DNA of 64,000 bases from Liolophura sinensis (GCF_032854445.1 NC_088300.1:9426001-9490000); one strand, 5' to 3'. Counted from the first letter of the stretch, positions 34,301-45,700 are shown. The notes: a model not told the origin generated them from the letters alone. Program-made: numbers and translations.

Positions 34301-37300
34301 TTAGTTTTAGGTTACGGTCGATACGCTATAGCAAATTGAGGAAGACGAGTATGGAAATGGGAGTATATTTGTTACCTGTAATGCTTTAAAGTGTTTTCAC
34401 TGTCACAGTATTGTAAACTTTACAAGCCTATACTGTCCTGTGAAAATAACAGTGAGTAACCCCTTCAGTAAAAAGTGGACTCGTCTGCACATAAGACAAA
34501 GATGGAGATATGTATTGAACAGCCAGTCGTCATCGGTGTTTGGCTTGTCGAAATGTGAAATACTATGTTCTCCGCTGTCGCTCGAAATGCTGAAATGTAC
34601 AGTGACACAAGAATAAAAGTGACACTGAAACGGAATCAGACTCTTGGATATAGTTCTTCGCTCCAGTCCTGGGCAATTGAAAGTATACATGCAGGCAAGA
34701 AAGTTGTCCCTGATGGTTCCCCTTATAGGCAAGCAATTTTTTTTTAAAGAACTCACTTCAAAATCAATCCATTCATCAATGTGATTTCTCAGGTAATGGG
34801 CAGGGATGACCATAATGCCGAATGATACTGGACTGATACAAGAAATACTCTACAAAAGTCCACAGCCATTTTCCATTCTTTGTTGAGATCAAATGCATTT
34901 CCTACATCAAATTAATAATAGTTTTGCCTCTATGCCTTTGTTCTCTGAGCCTGGGTTGTGCATACCCCCCAGACACATTTATTTTCAGACTGATCTCTTG
35001 GACAATTCAAGATATAGCAGAATGAAACCTTCATGTCAGATGTCTTGAGCATGGTTACTCTTTCCAGAAATGTTGGCATTCAGCGGTAAACATAGAGACA
35101 TATCTTACGAAACGAAATAAAGTCACAATTTATGTTGGGCATAAGGGGAAAGTTATAACACCTATTTTAAAAACATAATTTCTTGGTTTACTTATCACAC
35201 AAATCATTGTATTTTGAACGTAAATGTCTTTTTCAGAAACCAGACACATGATGCTATGCATTGAGGCATGCAAGCACCATTAGCACTGAGATCAGTTGGC
35301 CATGTTCCCAGCTCAGCTTCCACATTACATTCACCAAACTAAAACTTGATCCTGTTGTCTTCGCTGTCCTAAAAGTGTCAAAGCTGTACGAGAAAAAACA
35401 TTAGTTCATTGATCTTTCAGTTATTCTGAGTCATAATAACTCTGAAGTTTGCAACCGCCAATGTTGACTCGCGTGTCTTTGTTGCTAGAGTGGACTCTAG
35501 TGCTCTTCCGAAAACAAAAATCATCTTTCTGCACAATGGTTGTGTATTTTTCCTACTGTCCAATATCAAAACAAAAATTAATGACTCCTAACTAAACTGT
35601 CGCAATTGCATTCTTGGTGGTGTAACCTTTTTGCTTTTGATCCAAATGTTCGAAGGGTTTGGCATTCACCTTTGACATTTTGATTAGTGTGATTGCACAC
35701 TTGAAATGGCCGAGTTCCAGGTTAGTAAATGGAACAGTACACATCTGTATAAAAGAATAAAACAGCTCTCCGATGTAAAGCATCATTGGCTAGGTGAGTA
35801 ATACAGTACCATTTGAATGGGCAAACCTTTTCCCGCATGTTCAGCAGTTACTTCATTTTCCAGCAAAAGTCAACTCACATGAGTTCAATAAATTTTGAAA
35901 ATCAACTGGCCTCAGGGCAATTGTTTCAAAAAGTTTTGTATCGTATGTATTCTACTGAATGGCCTATGGCCATATATGTACAATAAAGAAAGTCATTTAA
36001 TTCAACACGATGAACTCTTATGGACTCAAAACAGCTAAAACAGTTGAAATTTGGTAAAAAGAGCCATAATTTTGCCAAAATTGGATGCTGTGAAGCAATG
36101 TAATAAGTTTCCTTGAACCAGCACAGAAAATCTGGAGAAGTACAATGTGATGGTCTTCTGTGACATCCGGATGTTAGGCAGGCACATGGTGTTCTGTGAC
36201 ATCCGGATGTGAAACAGGCACACAGTGATCTTTGACATTTGGATGTTAAGCAGGCACATGGTGCTCTGTAACATCCGGATGTTAGAGAGGCACATGGTGT
36301 TCTGTGACATCCGGATGTTAGGCAGGCACATGGTGTTCTGTGACATCCGGATGTGAAACAGGCACATGGTGTTCTGTGACAGGCACACGGTGTTCCGTGA
36401 CATCCGGATGTTAGACAGACACACGGTGATCTGTGACATCCGGATGTTAGGCAGGCACATGGTGTTCTGTGACATCCAGATGTGAAACAGGCACATGGTG
36501 TTCTGTGACAGGCACACGGTGTTCCATGACATCCAGATGTTAGACAGGCACACGGTGATCTGTGACATCCGGATGTTAGACAGGCACACAGTGATCTGTG
36601 ACATTCGGATGTTAAGCAGGCACATGGTGTTCTGTGACATCTGGATGTTACAGAGGCACATGGTGTTCTGTGACATCTGGATGTTAAACAGGCACATGGT
36701 GTTGTGTAACACTGACCACATGGTTACAATATATCCACAAGACGGCTCAACTTTGCTGGCTCCAAACCTTTTATACACTCTTGGACTGATTTTCTACAGT
36801 ATGTACCTGACGAGCTATGTAACTGTACATAACGCTTTATAAAAATTTTGTTTTACACTGAACCCTGTGCTCCTGGTTTAATTTTGTTTGAGCATTACAG
36901 ACCTATCCATATATTTTTTGACATAAAGACACATTTGATTCAAAGCTTGCAGAACATTTTTTGCGATGTTCTCTGGTCCTGAAGTACTTACATTGTGCTG
37001 AGCGCATGGCACTGTCCACGGATGACCCAAGACGATCCATAATGGGGCAAATCAGGACACAGACTTCTTTATTAGATTGTTGGGTCACATCTATATGTTT
37101 TACATTTTTGAATTTCAGCTTCACAGTATTTGCCATCTTTTTCTTGCAGGCATCCTGGAAGGCCAAATCTGCTCCTCTTAAATCACAGTCGATAATCCTC
37201 ATCACGTTTACAGTCACAGTGGGGGTTGAATGGAAAAAAGATGAAATGCGCCTTGGGAATTTCAGTCCTTCTGAAATGTCCAAGTAAGAAGTCACATTCA

Positions 37301-40300
37301 ACACAATATACATGTAAGCAAGTGTTAGACGTTTTGATGACATGATTTAAGTGGGATCTCCATTTTACTTGATTTTACATCAAGACTTACTTGATTGATC
37401 GGAGACCCACAACTGGCTGGACTCTTCATAAGAGCAGACCATTTAAATACTGGCTTTATTCTCAGAATGTTTGAATCTTAAATACTGTTTATCAGCCTAT
37501 GGGCAATGCTTCCACTCAGGCCTTCATGTAGTTCTTCATAACAATGATTCTTGTCCATGTAACGTACCACATGTTACGTAATGTCACGCCAAATGGCAGA
37601 TATGTAATTAAAGCTTACCTGGATTCTTACCATCAACATCGGAGCCTGCATTGATGTCTGAGAGGTTATTCTCGTGTGTGGACGTGGCTTTGTCTTCATT
37701 ATTTGGCTTTTCTGCATGCCCAGTCATCACTTCCAAGTATTTTTTAAATGGCTCCACATGGGTACACAAAGTATCTGTTATTTCCTTTCTCTCACCTCCA
37801 TTCTCTGTAGTCTGCAGCTGGATAAAGAGCGGGGAGGAAAGTGTATGTACGTTGTCACATAACGGTATTACATGCTGAAAGATGCAACCTTTGTGTTTGA
37901 AAGGAACTACAGTCGTTACGACACATATACACTTGTGAGTTAGTAAGAGTTTAGTTTCTTTTATGGACGAATCTTTGCTATGACTCATTATCAATAAAGA
38001 CATGGTGTCAGAGTGGTCCCATTAGAACAATGGGAAAGTTCAAACCAACAGAAACATATGCTTTTGAGCGGCCGTCCAGATGGCAGGAGTGGAAGGAAAG
38101 ATTCACCCAATTTCGGGTGGCGAATATTTATTTATTTATTTATTTGATTGGTGTTTAACGTCGTACTCAAGAATATTTTACTTATACAACGGCGGCCAGC
38201 ATTATGGTGGGTGGAAACCGGGCACAGCCCGGGGGAAAGCCACAACCATCTGCAGGTTCGGGTGGCGAATAAGCTTGACAAGGAACATGGCAATGTTCAG
38301 GTTCGCTCTCTCATTTACGCGATGGTTTCGCAGTCAGAAGCAATCTTTAAATCACTGGCCTTGAATGATGATGACAGTAAAGACTATGACAAAGATGTTT
38401 AGAAGTTTGATCAACACTTTATTCCTAAGCAAAATGTGATTTTCGAGCTTTCGAGGGAGAAAGTATAGAGACTTTGATCAGAAAATTATACACTCTTAGC
38501 GAATTTCTGTTAACTCCATAAGAGGCGAAATGTCACATAATAGTATTATAGTAAAAGAGTTCAATTACTTTTACAGACGGATCTTTGTTTTCAATAACAA
38601 GACATACGTCATAATCTCTATGCTACATGTCAGCACAAACACAATTATTATGTTATTTGTGAGCCAGGCTGTGACCAAAACCAAACTGTATATATCCTTT
38701 TCCAAAATGCTGAATGTTGACCTTCAATTCCAATCAAAGCAGTCAAAAGGTGCCTTTCTGAAACTTTTACATCATATCCATGACAACAGACATCTAACAC
38801 CTTCATTTCACATCCCAGCACTCAGACAGTGCCTTTCTGAAACCTTTACATCACATCCATGACAACAGAAATCTCAAACCTTCACTTCACTAACCAGCAG
38901 CCAGAGAGTGTCCTGCTGAAAGATTAACATCGCATCCATGATAACACACATCTCAAACCTTCACTTCATATTCATGTAGTCAAAGAGTGCACTTCTGAAG
39001 CTTTTGCATCACATCGATGGCAACACACATCTCAAACCTTCACTTCATATCCATGTAGTCAGAGAGTGTCATTCTGAAACTTTTACATCACATCCATGAC
39101 AACAGACGCCCTCAAACCTTCTCTCCAAATCCAAGCAAATCTTCTCTCCACATCCAAGCAGTCAGAGAGTGTCATTCTGAAACTTTTACATCACATCCAT
39201 GACAACAGACGCCCTCAAACCTTCTCTCCAAATCCATGCAAATCTTCTCTCCACACCCAAGCAGTCAGAGAGTGTCATTCTGAAACTTTTACATCACATC
39301 AATGAATCCATGCCCTCTCACTCACCGGAAACCGCTCTTCTCTCTCGGAGGTACAGGTGTCATACGATCCACACAACAGCTTACACATAGAGTTAACAAC
39401 TTCCCCTCTATTTTAAATATAATTAATATTTAGAAATAATTGCCCTAATAAACAGGGTGGTGTCAAACAGTCAAAGGGAGATCATGAAAGAGCACAGTCC
39501 AAGCAATGAGGAGCACAACCCAAAGTTCCAGAATTATATCACTCATTTTACAATCCCGGAATCCCAGTTCACAGTCGATGAATAGCATTTCATAGTCCAA
39601 AAATCACAGCAGTCTCAACTAAGTTGCACCTTTTTTTGTGAGACAATCAGCCAGCTGTGTTTTAGTTAGAATCCATTTCACCTGCTTAATTACATTTTGC
39701 CCAATCGTTTCCTTAAGACTACTAATCTCAAGTCGTAGTCAGCCACAAATTTTGTTGAGTACACTGTGTCATGGAGGGTTTTATTGTCCGCGAGGCATAC
39801 AATCTGTCATATGCTTGGTTAGGTTGTCCAATGGTTAGCTCCGAGTATAATGTGGCCAAATAAACGGCATTATCCATACCTTCAGCTAGAGTTTCACCAA
39901 CCAGGGAGTTTCATGCAATGCTGCAAACCTTTTTAGACTGCCAGGTTAAAGGTCAGAAATGGCCAGTTTTGTCTTTCAGGGGAATGATGCGTCCACCCTG
40001 TGTTCCACCAACTGGCAAATTGACCAAGGATGCATTGCTTGACACAACTAACCCCAGAGATTGTTGATCATCTAGACACTGGAACTTCAGTTTCACATCT
40101 TCGGATTTAAGTTTTTGAATAACCTTATTCACATTAGCTAAGTTTTGGACCGTTGCATTCTTTTGCGAGGCAGCCAAGTTAGTAGTATCAAACAGGACAT
40201 CTGGTGTTTTTTTATGTGCAATCCAAAGGATCTGTCCTACTTTAGATCTGTAAGCATCTGGTTTATATTTAGACAGTGGTGACTGAGGTTCCAGCACCCT

Positions 40301-43300
40301 TGACCTGGTAATGGGAATGGGTTGTAGACTATTCTGGGTAGTCCTTTTGCTCCAACCGTATATATGTGCCTGAGGAAGACATATCTATGCCCTCATATGT
40401 GAAGCCCTTTTCTTCCTCATGGCCGACCCTGAAGCAAGATTTAATTGTCTGGATTGTGGTGTTTTCAGTACCTCCCCATATGAAGTTGTCCACATGACAG
40501 CCAAGTACGCCACAAACTGTTTGTGTTGTACTATCAGTCCAAATGAAAACAACAGGATCCACTTGTGATCATACACAACCACACTTAACATGATCTAACA
40601 CACTCGTTGGTATCACTAAAGGGACGCATCAGCTAATCCGTATACACATTTGTGCAACCGCCATATTTTTCCATTATCATTGGCTTTCACAGGTGGCTTT
40701 ATGAAGACATCTCTGGACATTTCTGCTCCTTGTAAGAAAGCTGTTTATATGTCCATGGAGTGTTGTTCCCAATGTTTTAAGGCAACCACAGCTAAAATCA
40801 TCCAGAGAGATTCGATAGCAAAAGTGGGTGAAAATTATGGCAAGTGTTGCGTTGTAAGCTCTTCACAACCTTGTGCCACTGAATGAGCTTTTGGAACACA
40901 GCTGTTTGGGGCTTCCACCTGTTTATGACACATTTTCCCCGCAGTATCAACTTTGTCTACATACACAACTTACAACCTAGAGCATCAGACTGACTGAAAC
41001 TCACAACATGAGCAATTGGTCTTGGCATCACTTTTAAAAAATATTCAGCAGTCATGAATTAACGGCCTGAAGTCATGGATTTCAATGGCCTGAAGTCATG
41101 TCTTACACACATCTCCATGTTCAGTCTTTGAACAAATAAGAAGCTTTTATGGCGAATTGATGTCGTTGGTAAATGTTCACATCTGGCAAAGAGGGTTTTA
41201 CTTTCGCTGCTATAAGCCATTTATCAAAATTCAAACTCCCAGAAACGAAACCTGAAGTCAAACTGCATGCTAGCCTTGAAAGGAGTTGAAAATATTAGCG
41301 CCACCTGACGTCAGGTGGAGGAAACCAGTCAGATCACGTGTGTTAACATGCAGTCACTTGCGCTCCATTCATGTCAAAAACAGAACGATCCAAGACAAAG
41401 GTTGTCAAAATATTCGTGAGGACTGATATGGCAAAGAAGCTTATTATCTGCCATGCTTGATTTCATACACCCCTCTGGTTCCAAAATTGCTTTCTTACTT
41501 ACCTCTAATCTACGCACAGGAGGATGGACAGTTCCGTAAAAACAGATAACTCATAATGCGAACCGGTTGCTTTGCTGAACTTTGGATATGTTCAAACTGG
41601 TTTTATGAAAAATTCTGAATATTTCTTTCAAAAAACAACCTCAAACTGAATAAATATAACCACTTATTGTTTGTTATTCAATCCACAAACCGAATATCCA
41701 CACCAGATGACTTATATGAAGCCATGTAAACAAGTTCTTGTATTTACCGGTGTTTTTTCCACTACGGCCAATTACCTGCGCCTCACAGGTGTCTCCAGTT
41801 TCTCCATGTTTAGATGTATCAGTCTGGCCAGTTGCACCTTTTAAGGTCATTGGTTATTGTATAGTTACATTTTTAGCCGCTTCACTTCACTGTGACGTTT
41901 ATCTGAACCATTTATTTATTTATTTGATTGGTGTTTTACGCCGTACTCGAGGATTTATCTGACTCCTGATCCCTTTCAGGGATATCAGTGTTTGGTGCAT
42001 CTACAGAGCGGGGTGTCATTTTTGGTACATGTAGGCGCAGTGTCTTGTGTGGAAGCATTATCATGTATTGGATAATGGACAGGCATGGACTCGAACACAA
42101 GAACCACGGTGCATAACAAACACTACAGCCCCGGGCCCTTTTATTCCTGGCTGTCCGGTCGTTTTTAATACACTCTGTCACGTGGTTTGTACTGCATATT
42201 ATGGGGCGGAATCTGTTTTCAAAAAGCTCTTCAATTACGTTCCCAGCATTCTGCTTCAGTGAAAGCTTCTCTTGCTGAATGTAAGGCAGATATGTGATTC
42301 ACCACAACAAAGCTTATTCTGGTACCTTCATACAATCCACACAACAGCGTACAAAAAGAGAAACATTTACATAGTATCCCTGACAAAAGACACCTCAAGC
42401 CTTCACTCCAAATCTAAGCTGTCAGAGAATGCCTTTCTGAAACAATCATATCACATCCATGACAACAGACATCTCAAACTTTCACTTCACAATCCAGCAG
42501 TCAGATAGTGCCCTTCTGAAACCCTCACAATGGATACGTAACAGCCAAAGCGTTCACTTGACATCCACGCAGGCAGACAGGGCCCTTCTGAAACCCTCAC
42601 AATTTATCTGTAACAGCCAAAGCCTTCACTTGACATCCAAGCAGGCAGACAGGGCCCTTCTGAAACCCCCACAATGGATACCTAACAGCCAAAGCCTTCA
42701 CTTGACATCCAAGCAGGCAGACAGGGCCCTTCTGAAACCCTCACAATGTATACGTAACAGCCAAAGCCTTCACTTGACATCCAAGCAGGCAGACAGGGCC
42801 CTTCTGAAACCCTCACAATTTATCTGTAACAGCCAAAGCCTTCACTTGACATCCAAGCAGGCAGACAGGGCCCTTCTGAAACCCTCACAATGTATATGTA
42901 ACAGCCAAAGCCTTCACTTGACATCCAAGCAGGCAGACAGGGCCCTTCTGAAACCCTCACAATTTATCCGTAACAGCCAAAGCCTTCACTTGACATCCAA
43001 GCAGGCAGACAGGGCCCTTCTGAAACCCTCACAATTTATCCGTAACAGCCAAAGCGTTCACTTGACATTCAAGCAGGCAGACAGGGCCCTTCTGAAACCC
43101 TCACAATGTATCCGTAACAGCCAAAGCCTTCACTTGGCATCCAAGCAGGCAGACAGGCCCCTTCTGAAACCCTCACAATGTATACGTAACAGCCAAAGCC
43201 TTCACTTGACATCCAAGCAGGCAGACAGGCCCCTTCTGAAACCCTCACAATGTATACGTAACAGCCAAAGCCTTCACTTGACATCCAAGCAGGCAGACAG

Positions 43301-44561
43301 GGGCCTTCTTAAACATTTACACTGCATCCATGACAACAGACATCTCAAACCTTCACTTCAAATCAAAGCAGTCAGAAAGTGCCCTTCTGAAACCTTTACA
43401 TCACAAAGTTGACAACAGCCACCTCAAACCTTCATTTCACACTTCTGACAAAAACACATCTTAAATCTTCCTTCAAAGCCAGAAGAATATACAGTTCAAA
43501 CCAGCACATTGCAACACAGAACCATGCGTGAAAAAGTCAAAATGGTGTAGCACCCGTGCACTGTCCCACTACGGGTGGGGTTGAAATTACCCCAAACTAA
43601 TTTTATGGTCACGATTGCGTACGAGGATGAAACTCATTTTATACATTCCTCATGACAACCTGATCATTAAAAGCCAATTCTTAAGTTCCCAGCCCATGCA
43701 CTAAGCCACTTTAGAACAGCCTAATTAACGCTAATTATGACTTATACAGATCATGATGTGTACAGGGAATTTCTTTTTACCAAAAGATACCTTGAGATAT
43801 CTTAATTATGAAATGTAATTTTTAAGTTCCAACTACAGGCTAAACACCATTTAAGAACAGGTTAAATGTCAATAATTGGGCTAAATTATCTTAAAACATG
43901 GGCATCCGTCACAACTAAGTACGAGGATGACACTTATTTCATACATCCTTCATGACAAACTGATCACTAAAAGCCTATTTTCAAGTTTCCAGTCCATGCA
44001 GTACGCTACTTAAAATCGGCCTAATTAACACTAATTATGACTTTTATTGGTCATGTCATGTAGGAGGAAATGTTTTTCAGATAGCTTGAGACATGCTAAT
44101 TATAAAAAAGAGTTCCTACTCAGTGCTAAGAGCCATTTAAGAACGGGTCAAAGGTCAATATTTGAGTCAAATTACCTTAAAACAAGGGTATCGGTCACAC
44201 TATTAAAAATATTTGAAGTATAGTCAAGAATACATGTACAACAGTGGCCAGCATTACTGTGAGAGGAAACCAAACAGAGCCTGGGAGGAAACCCACGACC
44301 ATCAGAAAATTGCTGTCAGACCTTCCCACCTATCAACGGAGAGGAAGCAAGCATGAGCTAAACTTGAATTCACAGTGACCGCAAGGAGCTCCTGTAATGT
44401 GTCTGTGTGGCTGAACACTTCTGCTTTCTAAGGTCACAGCATTCATACAAACCTTTGTTAACTCCTCTGTGTGTTCCTTCAAAAGTTCATAAAAGTCATG
44501 TGTCTCTCTTTGGGATCTCTCATGACAACCGTCCACTCCTACAATTTGAGAGGAATCAATA
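31148..44561 (-). CDS. Unrecognised multi-exon gene, 3' part (four linked exons)
   Basis: Minus-strand exons: 44561-44453, 37811-37619, 37270-36992 and 31374-31148, with stop TAA at 31150-31148. Every junction has GT-AG ends and the phases agree. The first ends on a whole codon and the second starts on one. The second ends with one base, supplied two by the third. The third ends with one base, supplied two by the last. The linked part is about 207 residues. It starts with a charged, Glu/Lys-rich helix-like part and an Asn/Asp/Ser-rich linker. A compact alpha/beta-looking C-terminal domain follows, with hydrophobic strands around EVCVLICPIMDRLGSSVD and KLALVLFHHQAP. From memory the C-terminal pattern (LxCPIxxRxGxxVxxAM, then LxLFHH) recalls small uncharacterised domains in fish and invertebrate immune-type proteins; this is tentative. 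Exons further 5' are not found, since the first one needs a partner ending in two bases. Confidence 0.6.
31499..32500. repeat. Minisatellite, 60-bp unit, about 16 copies
   Basis: Unit built of ggaggcagtaagggaatggt, then actgggtcatcacccatggc, then attgcttctcataagagcca. It lies in the last intron of the minus-strand gene. Because 60 is divisible by three, minus-strand frames stay open with a 20-residue repeat (MRSNAMGDDPVPFPYCLLAL); I do not read this as a protein. Confidence 0.93.
32501..33924. other. Intronic, no exon seen
   Basis: Contains a short dispersed repeat at about 33095-33180, a gaggacggagcaaatc string duplicated 105 bp apart (33478 and 33583), and a perfect small hairpin at about 33667-33692. 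No coding exon was recognised. A 31-codon ATGGCGG frame at 33831 is too short to judge. Confidence 0.5.
33925..34106 (+). pseudogene. BEL/Pao-like retrotransposon fragment (end of pol)
   Basis: The plus-strand frame around 33937 reads MGDVVIV, then GHWPMGKITEEYPGIDGYVR, then a stop where related proteins continue to a KLCPLE-type end. GDVV, WPxGKI and PGxDGxVR are marks of the domain that follows integrase in BEL/Pao polyproteins (DUF5641-type). One in-frame TGA is present. Nothing else of the element was found beside it, so this is an isolated relic in the intron of the minus-strand gene. Confidence 0.7.
34107..36144. other. Intronic, no exon seen
   Basis: The longest open frame (34403-34813 minus, 136 codons) has no flanking splice consensus, and its composition is not convincing. 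The phases of the flanking exons already agree without anything here. Confidence 0.5.
36145..36712. repeat. Minisatellite, 36-bp unit, about 15 copies
   Basis: Unit such as gtgacatccggatgttaggc followed by aggcacatggtgttct. A few copies are shortened, where gtgacaggcacac skips the centre. Frames on both strands stay open because 36 is divisible by three. Located in the last intron of the minus-strand gene. Confidence 0.93.
36992..37270 (-). CDS. Internal exon of the minus-strand gene (start of C-terminal domain)
   Basis: 279 nt, entered after ggacatttcag and left at cacaat/gtaagtac, an excellent donor. Encodes GLKFPRRISSFF, a beta-like TVTVNVMRIIDCDL, a helix and VCVLICPIMDRLGSSVDSAM. Its phase agrees with both neighbours. 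Confidence 0.6.
37619..37811 (-). CDS. Internal exon of the minus-strand gene (acidic linker)
   Basis: 193 nt, entered after ccagctgcag and left at aatccag/gtaagc. Encodes TTENGGERKEITDTLC, then a short amphipathic segment (VEPFKKYLEVM), then a Ser/Asn/Asp-rich linker. It starts on a whole codon and ends with one base. Confidence 0.58.
38030..38480 (+). pseudogene. Retrotransposon gag-like pseudogene, interrupted
   Basis: The frame reads WQEWKERFTQFRVA just before the SINE and resumes after it with NKLDKEHGN, then SLIYAMVSQSEAIFKSL and KFDQHFIPKQNVIFE. The order (W..W..RF..., LLYAMG-like helix, F..HF....NVIFE) is that of Ty3/gypsy-type gag in invertebrates. It carries the 130-bp SINE insertion plus two or more stops, so it is dead. 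Confidence 0.7.
38112..38271 (-). mobile_element. Family B SINE with a perfect 15-bp target-site duplication
   Basis: The SINE body spans 38127-38256, tail side first (tatttatttgattggtgttt). Direct repeats ttcgggtggcgaata flank it at 38112-38126 and 38257-38271 without mismatch. The copy is 5'-truncated, as is usual for LINE-mediated insertion. Confidence 0.92.
38740..39310. repeat. Minisatellite, about 79-bp and 103-bp units
   Basis: Copies of ctgaaacttttacatcacat, then ccatgacaacagac, then ctcaaaccttcacttc, then agtcagagagtgtc. The right half is a longer unit of about 103 bp with an internal duplication (aaatcttctctccacatcca). The unit is homologous to the ends of the array at 42370-43440. 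Confidence 0.88.
39311..39949. other. Intronic, no exon seen
   Basis: Nothing recognised apart from short open frames. A string near 39358 (gatccacacaacagcttaca) recurs near 42332 beside the other array. Confidence 0.5.
39950..40990 (-). pseudogene. Ty1/copia-like pol fragment (reverse transcriptase)
   Basis: Read on the minus strand, in shifting frames: TAFLQGAEMSRDVFIKPP, then GKIWRLHKCVYGLADAS, then CHVDNFIWGGTE, then FRVGHEEEKGFTYEGIDM. YRSKVGQILWIAHKKTPDVL and ASLVNLPVGGTQGG follow. These are the successive landmarks of copia-type reverse transcriptase and the following region. The VDN variant replaces the usual VDD of the active site. Several stops and a frameshift show that it is dead. 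It lies in an intron of the minus-strand gene. Confidence 0.85.
40991..42369. other. Intronic, mostly featureless
   Basis: No exon seen. A truncated family B SINE tail lies at about 41910-41955, and a short duplicated phrase (ggcctgaagtcatg) occurs at 41064 and 41090. Confidence 0.5.
41910..41955 (-). mobile_element. Family B SINE, tail fragment
   Basis: Only the 3' end is left: tatttatttgattggtgttt then tacgccgtactcgagga. Confidence 0.7.
42370..43440. repeat. Minisatellite, homogenised 72-bp units between older about 80-bp units
   Basis: About 11 copies of a 72-bp unit (ttctgaaaccctcacaattt, then gtaacagccaaagccttcac, then ttgacatccaagcaggcaga) run from about 42510 to 43308. The outermost copies on both sides keep the older, longer form seen at 38740-39310. 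A 317-codon open frame on the plus strand (24-residue repeat) follows from the unit length and is not called a gene. Confidence 0.93.
43609..44200. repeat. Tandem duplication, about 300-bp unit
   Basis: Two copies, about 43609-43908 and 43909-44200, each starting ggtcac then gtacgaggatga. They share catgacaa-ctgatca-taaaagcc, cctaattaa-gctaattatgac and ccatttaagaac at matching offsets, with clear divergence. Non-coding. Confidence 0.75.
44203..44400 (-). mobile_element. Family B SINE, diverged
   Basis: Inverted copy (tagtcaagaatacatgtaca, gaggaaacccacgaccatca, agcatgagctaaacttgaat). It lies just beyond the donor side of the exon at 44453-44561. Confidence 0.78.
44453..44561 (-). CDS. Exon of the minus-strand gene (most 5' exon identified)
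   Basis: 109 nt, entered after acttttcttcag and left at acaaag/gtttgt. Encodes IDSSQIVGVDGCHERS, then a helix-like ETHDFYELLKEHTEELTK. It needs an upstream exon ending with two bases of a codon, which I could not find. Its end phase fits the exon at 37811. Confidence 0.5.
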
Positions 44562-44759
44562 CTGAAGAAAAGTGGACAACTGCTGTTGTAGATTTTGATT
44601 TTGAAACACATTTTAACACAGAAAGATAAAATTATCCTATTAAAAGACCAGTACAATAATGAGTACTTTTTTTGAATTTACATGGACATGGAAACATGTA
44701 CTCCATTCACTGGAAGTCCTATTGCTCTTGCTTAAAGAATGTGCAACGGTCAGGATTTG

Positions 44760-45700
44760 AGTGTGCAAGAGTTGTCTGCTCGCCCAGGTCTGAGTGTGTT
44801 AGGGCTGAAGAGTCCTAGGTATGTATTTGTTGACTGAAAAGTCACCCAGATCTGAATGTGTTTCTTTGCACTGTTTGTTGTTTATGCTATGTCTGTCACC
44901 TATGTCTAAGTGTGTTGGGATTGAAGGGTCTGTTTGCTCACTGAGGTCTGAGTGTGTTACAATTAAAGGGTCTGTGCTCACCCGGGTCTGCATATTTTGG
45001 CTGAAGAGTCTGTGTCCACCCAGGTATGTATGTGTTAGGACTGAGGAGTCTGTGCTCACACAGGACTGTGTGTTATGACTGAACGGTCAAAACTCACACA
45101 GGTCTGAGTATGTTAGGGCTGAAAGATCTGTGCTCACCCAGGTCTTAGTGTGTTAGGACTGAGGTGTCTGTGCTCACCCAGGTCTGAGTGTGTTAGAACT
45201 GAAGTGTCTGTGTTCACACAGATCTGAGTGTGTTAGGACTGAGGTGTCTGTGCTCACCCAGATCTGAGTGTGTTAGGACTGAAGGGTATGTGCTCACCCA
45301 GATCTGAGTGTGTTAGGACTGAATGGTCTGTGCTCACCCAGATCCGAGTGTGTTAGGACTGAAGGGTATGTGCTCATCCAGATCTGAGTGTGTTAGGGCT
45401 GGGGTGTCTGTGCTCACCCAGGGCTGAGTGTGTTAAGACTGAAGTGTCTGTGCTCACCCAGGTCTGAGTGTGTTAGGACTGAGGTGACTGTACTTGCCAC
45501 GGTCTGAGTGTGTGAAGACTAGGTGTGAATGTATTGGGACGGGTCTGTGCCCTCCACGAGTGCAAGTGTGTGTTGGAATTGGCAAATCTTTGCCCACACA
45601 TTCACAAGTGCGTTGAGACTGACAAATGCTCAGTGCGCGTGAGTTCATTGGGATAGGTTCCACAGAGGCGTGAAGGTCATGGGATGGGTCTGTGCTCACA
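44760..45700. repeat. Minisatellite, 40-bp unit
   Basis: About 18 copies or more of a unit such as ggtctgagtgtgttaggact followed by gaggtgtctgtgctcaccca, fading into related longer units after about 45500. The unit shares its gagtgtgtt-gg-act core with the following 66-bp array. Confidence 0.92.

Larger units (their letters stand above)
37850..38620 (+). mobile_element. Ty3/gypsy-like retrotransposon remnant with a SINE inside
   Basis: At 38001 the sequence tcaataaagaca/tggtgtcagagtgg looks like an LTR end followed by a primer-binding site. A gag-like frame follows (see separate entry). A stretch at about 38545-38605 resembles 37935-38000 (aaaagagtt, then gacggatctttg, then tcaataacaagac), which would be the second LTR. 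The LTR limits are uncertain. Confidence 0.5.

Noticed and set aside
34403-34813. 136-codon minus frame inside the last intron of the minus-strand gene
   Set aside because: No acceptor and donor at its ends. Including it would not improve the phase-matched join of its neighbours, and the composition is not convincing.
36035-36778. 247-codon minus-strand frame with 12-residue repeats
   Set aside because: Product of the 36-bp minisatellite; the plus strand is open as well.
42459-43412. 317-codon open frame as a repetitive protein gene
   Set aside because: Made of 72-bp minisatellite units. The related array at 38.7-39.3 kb has lost the frame, so there is no sign of coding constraint.
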